Shown here one piece after another: positions 11,225-21,010 of a DNA stretch of 64,000 nt. Below the pieces are notes generated by a model. The model ran no database searches and had not been told where the DNA came from. It saw nothing but the letters and a program-made list of their open reading frames with translations. Within the stretch, counting starts at the first letter, position 1. Every line of letters starts with the position of its first letter. The DNA is from Thereva unica. Lineage: Eukaryota; Arthropoda; Insecta; Diptera; Therevidae. Both the position numbers and the translations under genes were made by a program. Where the stretch lies: contig OX465284.1 of the NCBI GenBank assembly GCA_949987705.1, positions 69,363,470-69,427,469 on the forward strand, given 5' to 3'.

Positions 11225-11269
11225 GTGTAGGCACTGAAGGCTATTCCCAAAAATTATTATAGCCAACAT

Positions 11270-12060
11270 AATTCTGCCAGTGCATATTGCAGGAGGATCT
11301 CCTGGCAACCTTCAAAGCCTGCCAAGGAATAAATGCAGGATCAGAAACAGGTTATCAAATAGCTGGTCAGATAGTGGTTATCAAGATCTATATGACGACG
11401 AAGTGTGGTTTAATTCTTAGCAGAATCTACAGGATCATTTTTCAGTGGGTACCAGGTGACAAGAACATCAAGGTGAAATATGTGCAGAAGCGAGTGTGTA
11501 TGATAAAGAGGGTTGTCTTAATGCTCTTCAATAGTAGGCATCAAATGGAGGAAATTAAAATCATGTTCCAATATTAGAAAGATTCCGTCTAACTACAGCA
11601 AGCTAAGATCACGAGATCTCTTGATGAGGCCATGCCCTTAGACTGACGGAGAACGAGGCGTGGACCTCAAATCCATACGGTTATAGAAAAATCTTTGGGT
11701 TGCTACCCGAGGCTATAGTTGAAACAACCAAAGACTACCTTTCACATAGATTGGCCTTCCAGAAAGACTTATCTGTCAATATATGCGTAGGAAAGTCGAG
11801 AAACAAAGACGTCCTAAAGAAAGAAGATCTACAGATATACAGTGAAGTAGAGATCCAAGATGGCAGATGGCGTCGGCCCGAGCTCTTACTAGAGACCACT
11901 AACAGTTCAGTATTTGGCACCTTCCAGTTGACTCTAATACGGAGATGCTAAGGATCCATTTGCCAAACAATGAACCTCGATTCTGCTTAAGGATGTGGCA
12001 TTGAAATTTTCATAGATAGCAAAGCCTCTATAAAAGATCTAGATTCAGTGATGATGGGTT
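11270..12060 (+). mobile_element. LINE remnant with RNase H-like scraps (heavily decayed)
   Basis: IFQWVPGDKNIKVKYVQ (about 11430-11485) resembles the VPGHxGIxGNExAD motif of the RNase H domain of I/Jockey-type LINEs. CGIEIFIDSKASIKDLDS (about 11995-12050) resembles the SDSQAAIKAL motif of the same domain. In an intact element the order would be reversed, so the two scraps may be separate fragments. Confidence 0.4.
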
Positions 12061-12191
12061 CGATAATATAGATACTAGCAATACCCTTTGAAAAAATAAT
12101 TGTTCGGTCTGACTGCATTTGAGCCTGCCATTACAGAATGATGGTTCTAGACCTTTGTGTAGCATGAAACAATCTTTTACATAAATATCAT

Positions 12192-12771
12192 TTAGGCCCG
12201 GTTTCATGGGCACGGATATATCCACGGATAATAAATATCTTGGATATTCTGTCGGATATTTGGTGTGTTTCATCGACCGGGATAAATGATGCCTCCATAT
12301 TCGAAAGTCTATGTTATTTTCGGACATAGAATTCGAACATAGTGTCAGTTGTTAATTGTTTTTCGAAATCAGGTAAGGAAGTTGGCATTTGATTTTATTT
12401 TCTGTAAAATTGGAAAAGTTCGTTGCGTCAAATATGAAGTATTGTAAAAAAAATTAAATCCAAACATATCACCGTGAGTGTTTTTAACGTCAACCATAAT
12501 TTTCAAAAACTCAACTCAACTCAAAACTGATTTATTCAATGGTTCTAATGTCATTTAATTATTTTCAAAAATAAATTGAAACTGTTTGTTTTTAACGTCA
12601 AACATAATTTTCGAAATTTCGAACATAGCATACTAAATGAGGCTACGTCCAGCGGATATTTTTACGACCAACGCAACCCAGTCGTATTTATATCCGACTG
12701 AGATATATCCAGGTTGGTGAAATGAATATATTCGGTCTTATTATTATCCGGGTCGATGAAACCGGCCCTTA
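12192..12771. mobile_element. PIF/Harbinger-type MITE, 574 bp
   Basis: The ends are GGCCCGGTTTCAT at 12195-12207 and ATGAAACCGGCCC at 12756-12768 (inverted, one mismatch). A TTA trinucleotide flanks each end (12192-12194, 12769-12771). TTA duplications and G/C-rich termini are typical of PIF/Harbinger. The interior is AT-rich with repeated GGATAT motifs and no gene. Confidence 0.65.
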
Positions 12772-13372
12772 TAGTGGAAGTACATAGGGACGCGACGCGA
12801 CGGGACGTGAACGAGACGCTGAGAGACGCGACGCCGAAGCTTTTCAACCAAACACATTGAAGCCGGATTTTCTTGGCGTTAAAATTTTTTAACGGTCAAA
12901 GTAGGCTTAATACATTGTTATTATTGAAAGTATTTCGTATTTGTCAAAAAAAAAATCATGGAAGAATTAATGTTGTTAACAATGCTATTCATATTGTATA
13001 AACAATATAAAAATTTATACAATCGAATATAAGGCGCTGGTGGGTCCGGGAGGTGAATTTGTCCCGAGATGTTAACGGATACTTTACAACCAGTTTCCTT
13101 CATATTAAAAATAATGATCCGGAGGATTTTTTTAAGCATACTAGAATGACGAGGCCGATATATGATCTCTTGCTAACGCTATTTTCGCGTCGCGTCGCGG
13201 CAAAAGTTCAAAGTTGGTCAACTTTTCGCGTCGAAAGCTTGGCGTTGCGTCGCGTCGCGTTACATTGTACTCACTACATAGGATATCGTATAATTCAATA
13301 TTTTTTTGACATTATTAACTTCGCGTAGCGTCACGTCGCGTCGCGTCGCGTCCCTATGTACTTCCAGTGTTA
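12769..13372. mobile_element. Internally deleted PIF/Harbinger element, 598 bp
   Basis: The element spans 12772-13369. Its ends share TGGAAGTACATAGGGACGCG in inverted orientation, extended by CGACG repeats; flanks are TTA at 12769-12771 and 13370-13372. CGCGA/TCGCG repeats recur near 13185-13260. Inside is a transposase N-terminal remnant. Its left TTA is also the right TTA of the preceding MITE. Confidence 0.75.
13033..13185 (+). pseudogene. PIF/Harbinger transposase, N-terminal remnant
   Basis: The plus-strand frame reads RRWWVREVNLSRDVNGYF, then DPEDFFKHTRMTRPIYDLL. This is the characteristic start of Harbinger DDE transposases (RRxWVRP, GxYxxL, DPExFxxYxRM, FDxLL). The frame then runs into the CGCG-rich subterminal repeats; the DDE catalytic core is deleted. 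Confidence 0.7.
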
Positions 13373-13386
13373 AGGTGTTGTAAAAG

Positions 13387-13929
13387 ATGGGGCGTTTTCA
13401 ATGATTCAAACTTGCGGCATATTTGCTTTTGCATGTTGTTCAATGAAGCAACTTGCAAAAGCACAGTGTTCAATGATTAAAACTTAAAAGCAAATGATTG
13501 CATACTTTGCCAACTTTTTCAAATACTTGCAGTTGTAATTTTGAAGAAGAAGACACGTCAGTGCTGCCATACATTTTTATTTTACTCATTTTTTCATTAT
13601 TAATTTAACCAATAATGATTTCTTTTTCATTTTTCTCTGCACGAAATGGGAGACATTACTCGCATCCGCACTTTCTACTAGAATTTTGTTCTCAACAATT
13701 CCAATTAATGTTTTTAAATTTCTTTTATCCATTTTGTTTTCAGTTTCTCGCAATACGTAAGTAGTGGAAGCACTAATTTCACGTATGTCAGCTGACAATT
13801 TTGACATATAATGAGTTATGTTCAATGATGCATGTTGTTTGCTTTTGCATGTTGCTTAAGCTGTCAGTCAACGTCATTTGCTTTCGTGCAAGTCTGCAAA
13901 AGCATCCTGCATCATTGAAAACACCCATG
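13387..13929. mobile_element. MITE, 537 bp, with a small internal frame
   Basis: GGGCGTTTTCAATGAT at 13390-13405 and ATCATTGAAAACACCC at 13911-13926 are inverted with one mismatch. ATG lies outside both ends. Subterminal TTGCAAAAGCA/TGCTTTTGCA motifs occur at both sides. A minus-strand frame 13586-13825 (79 aa, Lys-rich, no recognised domain) may be a relic of a transposase-side gene. Confidence 0.6.
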
Positions 13930-14289
13930 CTTTCACTCATATTTTGTGGGAGGGAGGTGTTCCCATGTCAAACCGTCTTAATACCCAGTTTCAGGCAACA
14001 ATTGCGAGGCAGTCTGACTGACTGACCCTACAATTAAGGTAGATGTCGTAAGGAGAATTAAGCACGTTAGGCTTCGTAAGGCAAGATATTTAACTCGTGT
14101 GGGAAAAAAAGTGAATGCTCAGAAACTCTTCTCTGGCAGGACTTATGACCGGCCTACCTTGGAAGCCTGCGATGAAACAACAGTGTGTAGTCCCTACAAA
14201 TTTTACGCGCCAAACTGAATCACACCGGTACATCCATTTTTTTGTAGCATTCCCAACACTAAACACATTTAAAACAAAACAAATTTTTA
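13930..14289. other. Spacer downstream of aminotransferase gene A
   Basis: No coding or repeat signal. It includes the presumed 3' end of gene A transcripts. Confidence 0.4.
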
Positions 14290-14291
14290 TT
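14286..14291 (-). terminator. AATAAA polyadenylation signal overlapping the stop of gene A
   Basis: On the minus strand the stop TAA is followed by TAAAA, so AATAAA begins within the stop codon. A second signal was not found close by, implying a very short 3' untranslated region. Confidence 0.5.
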
Positions 14292-15888
14292 AAGACATCA
14301 TTTGGCTTTTACTCCTACAAAACGATATTGCAACTTCCCATTTTGTGTATCTATCAATAAACTTCTGATGAAAATCTTTTATTCGCCGAAACATTTCCGC
14401 GAATTTATCTATCGGTGGCAAAATCGTTGATCGTACATGAAACGTGTATTCTCTTTGTCCAAACGTACATCCAGGGATGAGGCAAACTCCTTAAAAGCAA
14501 CATTCAAACCAAAAATCAAAATCGAAATGAATTTGTAGCAATGAATCGCGGAACTTACCAGTTTCTTCTAGCAACTCTGCACAATAAAATGCATCAGGTG
14601 ACAATCCCTTCCGTTTGGCAGCTTGGACAATTCTAAAGGGCAGTTTGACCGACGCAAAAGCGGACATTGCACCTTGAACTGGGTTACATTTAAAACCGTC
14701 GATCGAGTTGAAGGCCCTGTATGCGAACACCGCCTTTTCTCTGAGCGCATTCATAGCAGCCGTTTGGTCTTTAATGAATCTGTCATAAGAAGGCTCCTTT
14801 GGTTTAGGTGGGCACACAACACAACTGATGGCTACTTGGCCGATTTTCGAGGAACACATTTGGTTAGCAAGTGACGTAAGAAACAAGTTCTTAACCTCTG
14901 GATCAATATTGAAGAGTTCGACATAACCAGCACGAAGACCGCATTCCCCCATGTAACCTTTCGACAGGGACATGAAGCTAGCCAGTTCCATGCGATTGTA
15001 CGGCGGTCCCATTTCCATTATGACTTTCTTAATCGAATGGAATTCGGCCCGTTTGTCGTAGACGTTCAGTTGGTAGACCTCATCAGCGATTAGAAACAGT
15101 CTTTTTTCGTAAGCAAATTTGACAACCTGCTGAAGATTCTTTTTCGTCAACACTTGTCCCGCTGGGTTACCGGGATTTATAATAACAATCGCTCGAGGAT
15201 TGACATGGTGCTTATCTTGATGGTAAACCCGTTCTAATTCATGTATGCTTATAGACCAGCAGTTCTTCTCGTCCAAGTAGTACTTTATTGGCTTTAAGCC
15301 AAACTCAATGATGGCACCCATATACAGAGGATAAGCTGGTATTGGAATCATAATACCGCTCGGTTTACAATCGATCCATATTGCAAACAGCTCCAATAAG
15401 TTGATCACACCCACTGTCGCTCCATGCACCAGCACAACATCATGCCAATTCGTTTTGAAGCCGTCTCTTCTTTCTATATAGTCGGCAACTTGTTGTCGAA
15501 TTATTGGAATGCCGCTAACGGTGCAATACGAACCAAGTGAATTTCCCATGCAATCCGCAAGAATTTCGTCCGCGCGTCTTATTACATCATCAGGAAATGT
15601 CGTCCTTTCGATGATTGAGGGATACATTGTAACTGCACACACTTGCCGCAGGAATGTTATAGGTGGCTGGCCCATTACCTGTTGGTCATTATGATTTGCT
15701 CTGATCACGTCCTTGAATGGCTTGTATAGTCCCTGTTTCAGCTCCTCTTCGAGCTCGTCGCATTTCATGGAAAGGGTGCCACCAACGATTTCATTTATTT
15801 CGTAGTTGAGCAAATTAGGATTCATTTTTCCCACCGTTAGGAACTTGCCGTAGCATTGCGAAGCTCTGTCGTTGTTATAAAATGACAT
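14290..15888 (-). CDS. Alanine aminotransferase-like, gene A (two exons, 509 aa)
   Basis: Exon 1 is 15888-14559, exon 2 is 14489-14290, on the minus strand. The family catalyses the reversible transfer of an amino group between alanine and 2-oxoglutarate using pyridoxal phosphate. Visible family landmarks, by residue: MGQPPITFLRQV (72-83), GIPIIRQQVADYI (126-138), AYPLY (185-189, cofactor and substrate pocket), NPGNPAGQ (238-245), IADEVYQ (267-273, with Asp269 and Tyr272 for the cofactor), SLSKGYMGECG (308-318, Lys310 the Schiff-base lysine, codon 14959-14961), NPVQGA, LLEETG and FHVRSTILPP with the carboxylate-binding Arg. The length is that of animal ALT. The start ATG has a CAAAATG context. 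There is no obvious mitochondrial presequence, and the first ~20 residues do not match the family. It looks catalytically competent. It lies about 2.2 kb downstream of paralogue B, same strand. Confidence 0.92.
14490..14558 (-). other. Intron of gene A (69 bp)
   Basis: Donor GTAAGT (minus strand, at 14558-14553) after GAAACTG, and an acceptor ending TTTTAAG at 14490. Splicing restores the family motif LLEETG-VCLIPG in frame (phase 1, Gly codon split). Read-through would add 21 unrelated residues and a stop. Confidence 0.88.
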
Positions 15889-15967
15889 TTTGAAGCTTTA
15901 TTGAAGAGATTTTCCGAAACTGACGAAGAATTTGGTTCACAAAAATCACTAGTTGGAGAAATGTGTT

Positions 15968-15977
15968 GTTTATAAAC
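15968..15977 (-). promoter_or_regulatory. Candidate TATA box of gene A
   Basis: GTTTATAAAC, palindromic, about 80 bp upstream of the ATG. This would place a start site near 15940 and a short 5' leader. Confidence 0.4.
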
Positions 15978-16689
15978 GAGTTTTGGCAGTCATTGCCATG
16001 AGTATGTGATACAACTGTTTTGTGTAAGTGGTTCGTAAAATATTTAGTTCGGTTTGAGTTTTACCAGCAGTCTGCAGATAATGCCTAGAAGTACATTGAA
16101 AGTCTATCGCAAGTCAATGTGTGGCCCCTGTGCTGAAAGTCGAGTCTTGTCTCGGGCCTAAGTTGAGTTTAGGTCTCTGTACAGAAAGACTTGCGCTTTT
16201 AAACAAACAGTGTGACGTTGCTCGCTTGTGGGGACTTGAGACTCTCACTGCCTATGGAAACAGCGATTTTGAGATTTCCTTCTTTTATGGTGCGGAGTGC
16301 GGACCATAAAAATCTTTCCATTCGTTTTTGGTTGTTCATTTTTTATACATACGTGTGTCCAAACATTGCGTATACCTCTTCTTGTGTACCCTGCTGCACA
16401 CACCATCCCTTTTTTCGAGTCGTCCGTGTACCATTGAGTGCACCCTGTGATATCTTAGGGAAAATTCAGGCTATCTTGTATGTTCACGAAAGAGTTTCAA
16501 TTTATTGTCTTCACTGGCCTGGAGTCCGATAGTATTTTCGCTTACGGAGTCATCTCTGTAATACCAACCAGTGTAGAATGCCCTCATTGAAGACTATCGC
16601 TCCGGCTGCCATTAGTCAGCCTTAGCTCAGAATTTTTCTACCTCAAGATACCAAACTGAATCGGATTTCGACGTCCGCAGTAAGAGAGG
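15978..16689. other. Intergenic, no gene recognised
   Basis: Short overlapping frames only, without recognisable motifs. Confidence 0.4.
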
Positions 16690-17110
16690 TGCGAACAGCC
16701 TGACCTCCCAAAAAACTAAGGCCCCAGATATCCTCGTACATGACTGAACATGGAGAAGTGAGTTATTACCTCACGCAGTTCCTGAGTGGGTATGGAGGTT
16801 ATATGGCATACCTAGACTGCTTCAGGTTGGACGACTCACCGTCTGCTCAGAATCCCCTGACGATAAAGAGGACGCGGAGCATGTCATGTGAGGCTAACAC
16901 CCGGAGAATAGTGGAATGTGCAGCTAGCAGCCGGATGAGGTTAGTGAGTGGAAGTGCCGCTGAAGACCACCTGGCAGAAGCTGAAGCAATGCAAAAATCA
17001 AAGAAAGAGAGAAAGGAAAAGAAATGCCAGGAAAGTGACTTTGACCTCCAAGAATACGTGGTCTGTCCATCACGCGGGTACTCTCTGGACAATGCTTTTA
17101 GAACGTAGCA
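16690..17110 (+). mobile_element. LINE remnant, probable R1/Jockey-type C-terminal end
   Basis: MTEHGEVSYYLTQFLSGYGG and LDCFRLDDSPS resemble the LTGHGxFxxYLxRFG ... DSPxCxxC order at the end of R1/Jockey-type LINE ORF2. A following reading with CPDDKEDAEHVMCE-like content in another frame supports this. The zinc knuckle is frameshifted. It lies between the two aminotransferase genes. Confidence 0.45.
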
Positions 17111-17589
17111 GACAGTCTTCCTTCCAACCTTGCTCTGTTCTCCTTAACGTTGTCCCTGCTGCCTATGCTCATTCCTACTCCTTAGTTTTTTTTTTGGTGG
17201 TGATAAAGATCATCCAAAACTAAATATGATGAGCTGATGAATATGATGATATGATTATAAAGAATATAAACAAGCTCTGGATAGGGATATACGCCACAAT
17301 GTCGAAGAAAGGCGCAGACTCCAGCGGCTGAGCCGGCAAAAGTACCAGGAGTCAGTCACAAAAACTCATCGCACGCAACAAAAGAGAACAAGAGGAAGAA
17401 GATGGCAGGTCGCCAGGCGAAGAACGGTATCATGAGAAAAGTACGGTCTAGCAGCACCAGCAACCAATGAGGTGACCCCGTTAAAGAAAGATCAGATGCT
17501 TCCCAGAAACTGGAAGTTCAAATAGAAGAGCTCATGGACGACTTTAGGCTAGACTAGAGACCCACAGAACAGCGAGGCAGGAGCTTCTC
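17111..17589. other. Intergenic, no gene recognised
   Basis: Purine-rich, no clear coding signal. Confidence 0.35.
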
Positions 17590-17880
17590 GATAGAAGGGT
17601 TCACCATCTAACGTACATTGTAGCTAGTGAATTGGGTAGCGAGCTTTATCGAAGTCACCTTACCAGAACAGGAGAGAGGTAAGATAAGAAAGCAGAGTCG
17701 GTGTCGCTGTTTCGTAAGCCCCGATATTCCGGCTTTCTTGAGCACCTTCTGTGGGTGTTGAAGCAGATAGTGATAAACCTTACGTTTAAATTCTAGGATG
17801 TTGTACAAGTTGGGAAATTTACTCGTTGTACTGTAGGCGCTCTTACGCGATACTCCCGATTTTTCGGTTACGACTGCGAG
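17590..17880 (-). mobile_element. LINE 3' tail remnant, minus strand (dispersed family)
   Basis: The minus-strand frame reads FPNLYNILEFKRKVYHYLLQHP, collinear with VFPSSYNISEFKRKVHRHLL encoded at about 57485-57545 on the plus strand. This is the C-terminus of a Jockey/CR1-type LINE (RTARLWNSLP ... YNLxxFKxxVNxHL). Confidence 0.6.
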
Positions 17881-18030
17881 CCCGGGTAAGCTTAGACCCA
17901 GGCAGCCGTGTGACTCTGGACCCACCAGAGGTCAAAGACAAGGAGCGCCTAAGTCGAATTGAAGAGCACATCGAAAACGATAGCAGCAGAGACCGTCAAT
18001 TCCAAAATACTTTTCAAAACAAAAATCACA

Positions 18031-18036
18031 TTTAAT
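18031..18036 (-). terminator. ATTAAA polyadenylation signal of gene B
   Basis: Minus-strand ATTAAA about 85 bp downstream of the stop codon of gene B; a common variant signal. Confidence 0.4.
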
Positions 18037-18120
18037 GAAGCAAATCACAATTGTTACAGCGGACTTCCAACTTCACAAATTTTGTATTCCATAACTTTTC
18101 CCTTAAGTTCTCGCACCGAA

Positions 18121-19669
18121 TCATCTTGTGTACCGTGCCATGAACCTCTTGTGAAATCCTTCGATACTGTCGAGCATTTTCTTGAAGGACTCTATTGGCA
18201 GTAAAATTGTGATACGATAATGGTAAGTGCCTGGCTTTTGCCCGAATCCGCTTCCAGGAAGGACGCAAATGCCTTTAAGTAAACGATAGAAAGAAAAACA
18301 GTGACAGCTGGCTTTCTAAACTTCATTCCTACTTACCAGTTTCTTCTAGCAGCTCCAAGCAATACAGTGAATCGGGAGTCATCTTCTTTCTTGAAGCAAC
18401 ATAAATCGCTTTTTCTGGTAAGTCTAAAGACGGGAACGCAAACAACGATCCTTGAATGAGACTGCACTTAACACCTTCGAGACTATTGAGAAATTTATAG
18501 GCCAAATCTGCTTTTTCCTTAAGTGAGTCCAGGATTGCAGTTTTCTCCATAATAAATTTCGGATACGAAGTTTCTCCGCGTTTTGGGGGACAAACGTAGC
18601 AACTGATCGCTACTTGCCCGACCGTTGACGTGCCAACTAGATAAGCCATTGTCAGCAGGAAGAAATGCCTAACTACTACATCCACATTGATGAGTTCCAC
18701 GTAGCCAGCTCGAAACCCGCACTCTCCCATGTATCCTTGGGAGCTGGACATAAAGCTGGCCAGCTCCATTGAGTCGTAAGGTGCGCCCATTTCCATGAGG
18801 ACTTTCTTAAAGGAATGGAACTCCGATTGCTCGTTGTACACATTGAACTGAGAGACTTCATCGGCGATAACGAACAGATTTGATTTGTAGGCGAACCTGA
18901 TAATAGCTTGTATGTTCTGCTTTGTCAAGACATGTCCCGTTGGATTTCCAGGATTGATTACAATAATCGCACGAGGAGTGAAGTCAGGCCTAGCTGCGTT
19001 TATAGCTCTCTCTAGCTCTTTGATGTTGATGGACCAACCGTTGTCTTCGTCCAGGTAATACTCGATCCCCTTCAGGCCGAACTCAGCTATTATAGCTTTT
19101 TGAATAGGAAACGTCGGAACTGGGATCATGATTCCGGTCGGCTTACAGTGGAGCTGTGCCGCAAACATTTGGAAGATTTTCCTCATAGCCGCTGACGAAC
19201 CGTTTGACAGGATGACATCTTCCCAATCCGCATCGTAGCCGTCACGGTTCTTGATATACTCCGCTACCTGCCGCCGGATTATCGGTATTCCGCTGGATGG
19301 AGCGTAGCCACTGATAGTTCTTCCTGGACAATCCCTAAGAATGTCGTTCACACGCTTCTTTACATCGTCAGCTAGGATTCGACCCTCTGCCAGCTTTGGA
19401 TACATTGCTAGAGCTACAACTTGCCGCAGGAAGGTCAAGGGTTGTTGTCCCATCGCTTGGATGTCACCGAATGCTGTCTTGATTATTCTGGAGAATGGTT
19501 TCGGCTTACCGTCGATTATCTCCTGCTCGATTTCATTCGCTCGCGTTAAGATCGCAGTAAAGCCGCCATGCTTCGCGGCTTTTATGTAAGGATTTATGTT
19601 GTCCAGGGTTAAGGTCTTGTCCTTGCAGTGACAGGTTCTGCGGCACTTGCACTTGGGGCAATTTGACAT
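18121..19669 (-). CDS. Alanine aminotransferase-like pseudoenzyme, gene B (two exons, 494 aa)
   Basis: Exon 1 is 19669-18337, exon 2 is 18272-18121, minus strand. It is collinear with gene A throughout: TLDNINP (20-26), MGQQPLTFLRQV (73-84), GIPIIRRQVAEYI (127-139), NPGNPTGH (239-246), IADEVSQ (268-274), SSSQGYMGECG (308-318), LLEETG, PGSGFGQKPGTYHYRITIL. Three conserved active-site positions are altered: the Schiff-base lysine is Gln311 (codon CAA, 18737-18739), the cofactor-contacting tyrosine after ADEV is Ser273 (codon 18851-18853), and YPLY is FPIQ (187-190). The rest, including the cofactor-binding Asp270 and the C-terminal Arg, is kept and the frame is intact, so selection for a non-catalytic role is likely. 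The N-terminus has five cysteines in MSNCPKCKCRRTCHC. The ATG at 19669 was chosen; two further upstream codons are open. Confidence 0.9.
18273..18336 (-). other. Intron of gene B (64 bp)
   Basis: Donor GTAAGT (18336-18331) after GAAACTG, and an acceptor TTACTTAAAG ending at 18273. Splicing gives LLEETG-ICVLPGSGFG in frame, the same phase and codon as the intron of gene A, so it predates the duplication. Confidence 0.88.
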
Positions 19670-20039
19670 CTTCAATTGGAACGTGAATAAAATCTACAAG
19701 TGACAGGGAATTTTGTTAGTAAAATATTTCTCTCGGTGATTTTTAAGGGCATTTGACAAGCATTTTCATGGCTGTGAGATGCAAAAATAATTTATGCAAA
19801 TTGGCGTCGACATGAGTGATTTGGAACTGAAATTGGTAGCAGGCTTCTAACTTGGAGAAACGGTGATTCTCTAGAGAGTGTCCACAGGAAAGGATAGGCC
19901 TTATAGAAAAATCGAAGATCGAAAACGCTATCCATTTGGCGTATAAGGTATCCTGGCCATTAAGACGGAACAAAAAAGCCTTTCCGCCGTGAAGAACTCT
20001 CGAAGCTGAGGAAGTTAACACGATAGCTCTTCAATAGCT
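19670..20039. other. Upstream region of gene B
   Basis: CTTGTAG on the minus strand at 19699-19693 could be an acceptor for a 5' untranslated intron, but no donor is assigned. No clear TATA box. Confidence 0.3.
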
Positions 20040-21010
20040 GTTACAAACAAGGCCTTTGGCGACCTTACAAGGACCGCCTAAAACTGTACAAGAAACCCAT
20101 TGTCTCAGCCAAGAGAGATACCTGGCAGGGGTATTGCTAATCTTTCGAGAGTCTAGGAGACTCTGCCAGACTGTGCAGGATCCTCTCCAAAGAACACTTC
20201 AGGATGTTTTTTATAAAAAGGCGAACTTGGACAAAATCGTAGGCCGAGTCTACAGAACTATTAATGAACAAACACTTTCCCAGTTGCAAGAAAAAAGGAG
20301 TTCTAAGCATCAGGGAACGGAAAGAGACACTCCTGGGAAGAGATTTCCGCTTTTATTACAAAGGAAAAGGTCCTCTGGGTGATCCATAGCTTCTCGCCCT
20401 TCAAGGCACCCGGATGGCATACAGTCGTACTACAGAAAATACTTGAGGTGGGCCAGTTTCACACGAGCCAGCGGCCAACCAGCCATAATCGACTGAAAAC
20501 GTCGTTTGTAGAGAAGAGCGTGAGAGAGGATGCAGGGGTGGGCAGATTTTTTGAACCAACTCTTTCACTGGATTTTCGAGTCAACTTTTTGACAGTTGTG
20601 TTGTTGCTGTTGCTTTTGTCTGTCTGGAAGAAAAGAGAGAGAAATAGCAGAAAAGAGAATCTAGATGAGAAACAGCAACAATAAGCTAAATATTCTGACG
20701 TACAGTTGGTTGGAAAATTTGGCTCGTGTGAAAACCCATGCGACTTTTCATCGAACTTCAAAAGGGAATGACCGATGACAGCAGATTTTTGTTGGTTGGC
20801 TGTTGGCTGCTCATCTACGTCCCCAGGAGTTGGAGACGGGCGAGGGTAGTCTTTATTCTAAAGATAGGGAGAAGTGGTCACGAGTCCGTGACTGACTGTA
20901 GGGCGATTAGCCTGACATCCTTCGTGCTCAAGGCACTAGAAAGAATCATCGGCTCCCACATCTGTCAATCGGTGGATGTGATTTTACTGACACCAGCTCA
21001 ACATGCACCG
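20040..21010 (+). mobile_element. Jockey-type LINE remnant (pre-RT and RT start), interrupted
   Basis: WRPYKDRLKLYKKPIVSAKR, then DTWQGYC, SFESLGDSARLCRILSKEHF (about 20050-20210, three frames) is the region ahead of the RT domain. After an insertion, VPRSWRRARVVFILKIGRSG and RAISLTSFVLKALERIIGSH (about 20817-20960) are RT motifs 1-2 (IPKxGRxxxxxxxxRPISLTSFxLKxxER). Catalytic motifs are lost. Several stops and frameshifts. Confidence 0.75.
20457..20733. mobile_element. Insertion inside the Jockey remnant, probable MITE
   Basis: TTTCACACGAGCC (20457-20469) and its complement GGCTCGTGTGAAA (20721-20733) are perfect 13-bp inverted repeats. TTGGTTGG/CCAACCA stretches lie next to each. It contains CAACA simple repeats and no gene. 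No target duplication identified, and the true outer ends may lie further right (to about 20815). Confidence 0.5.
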
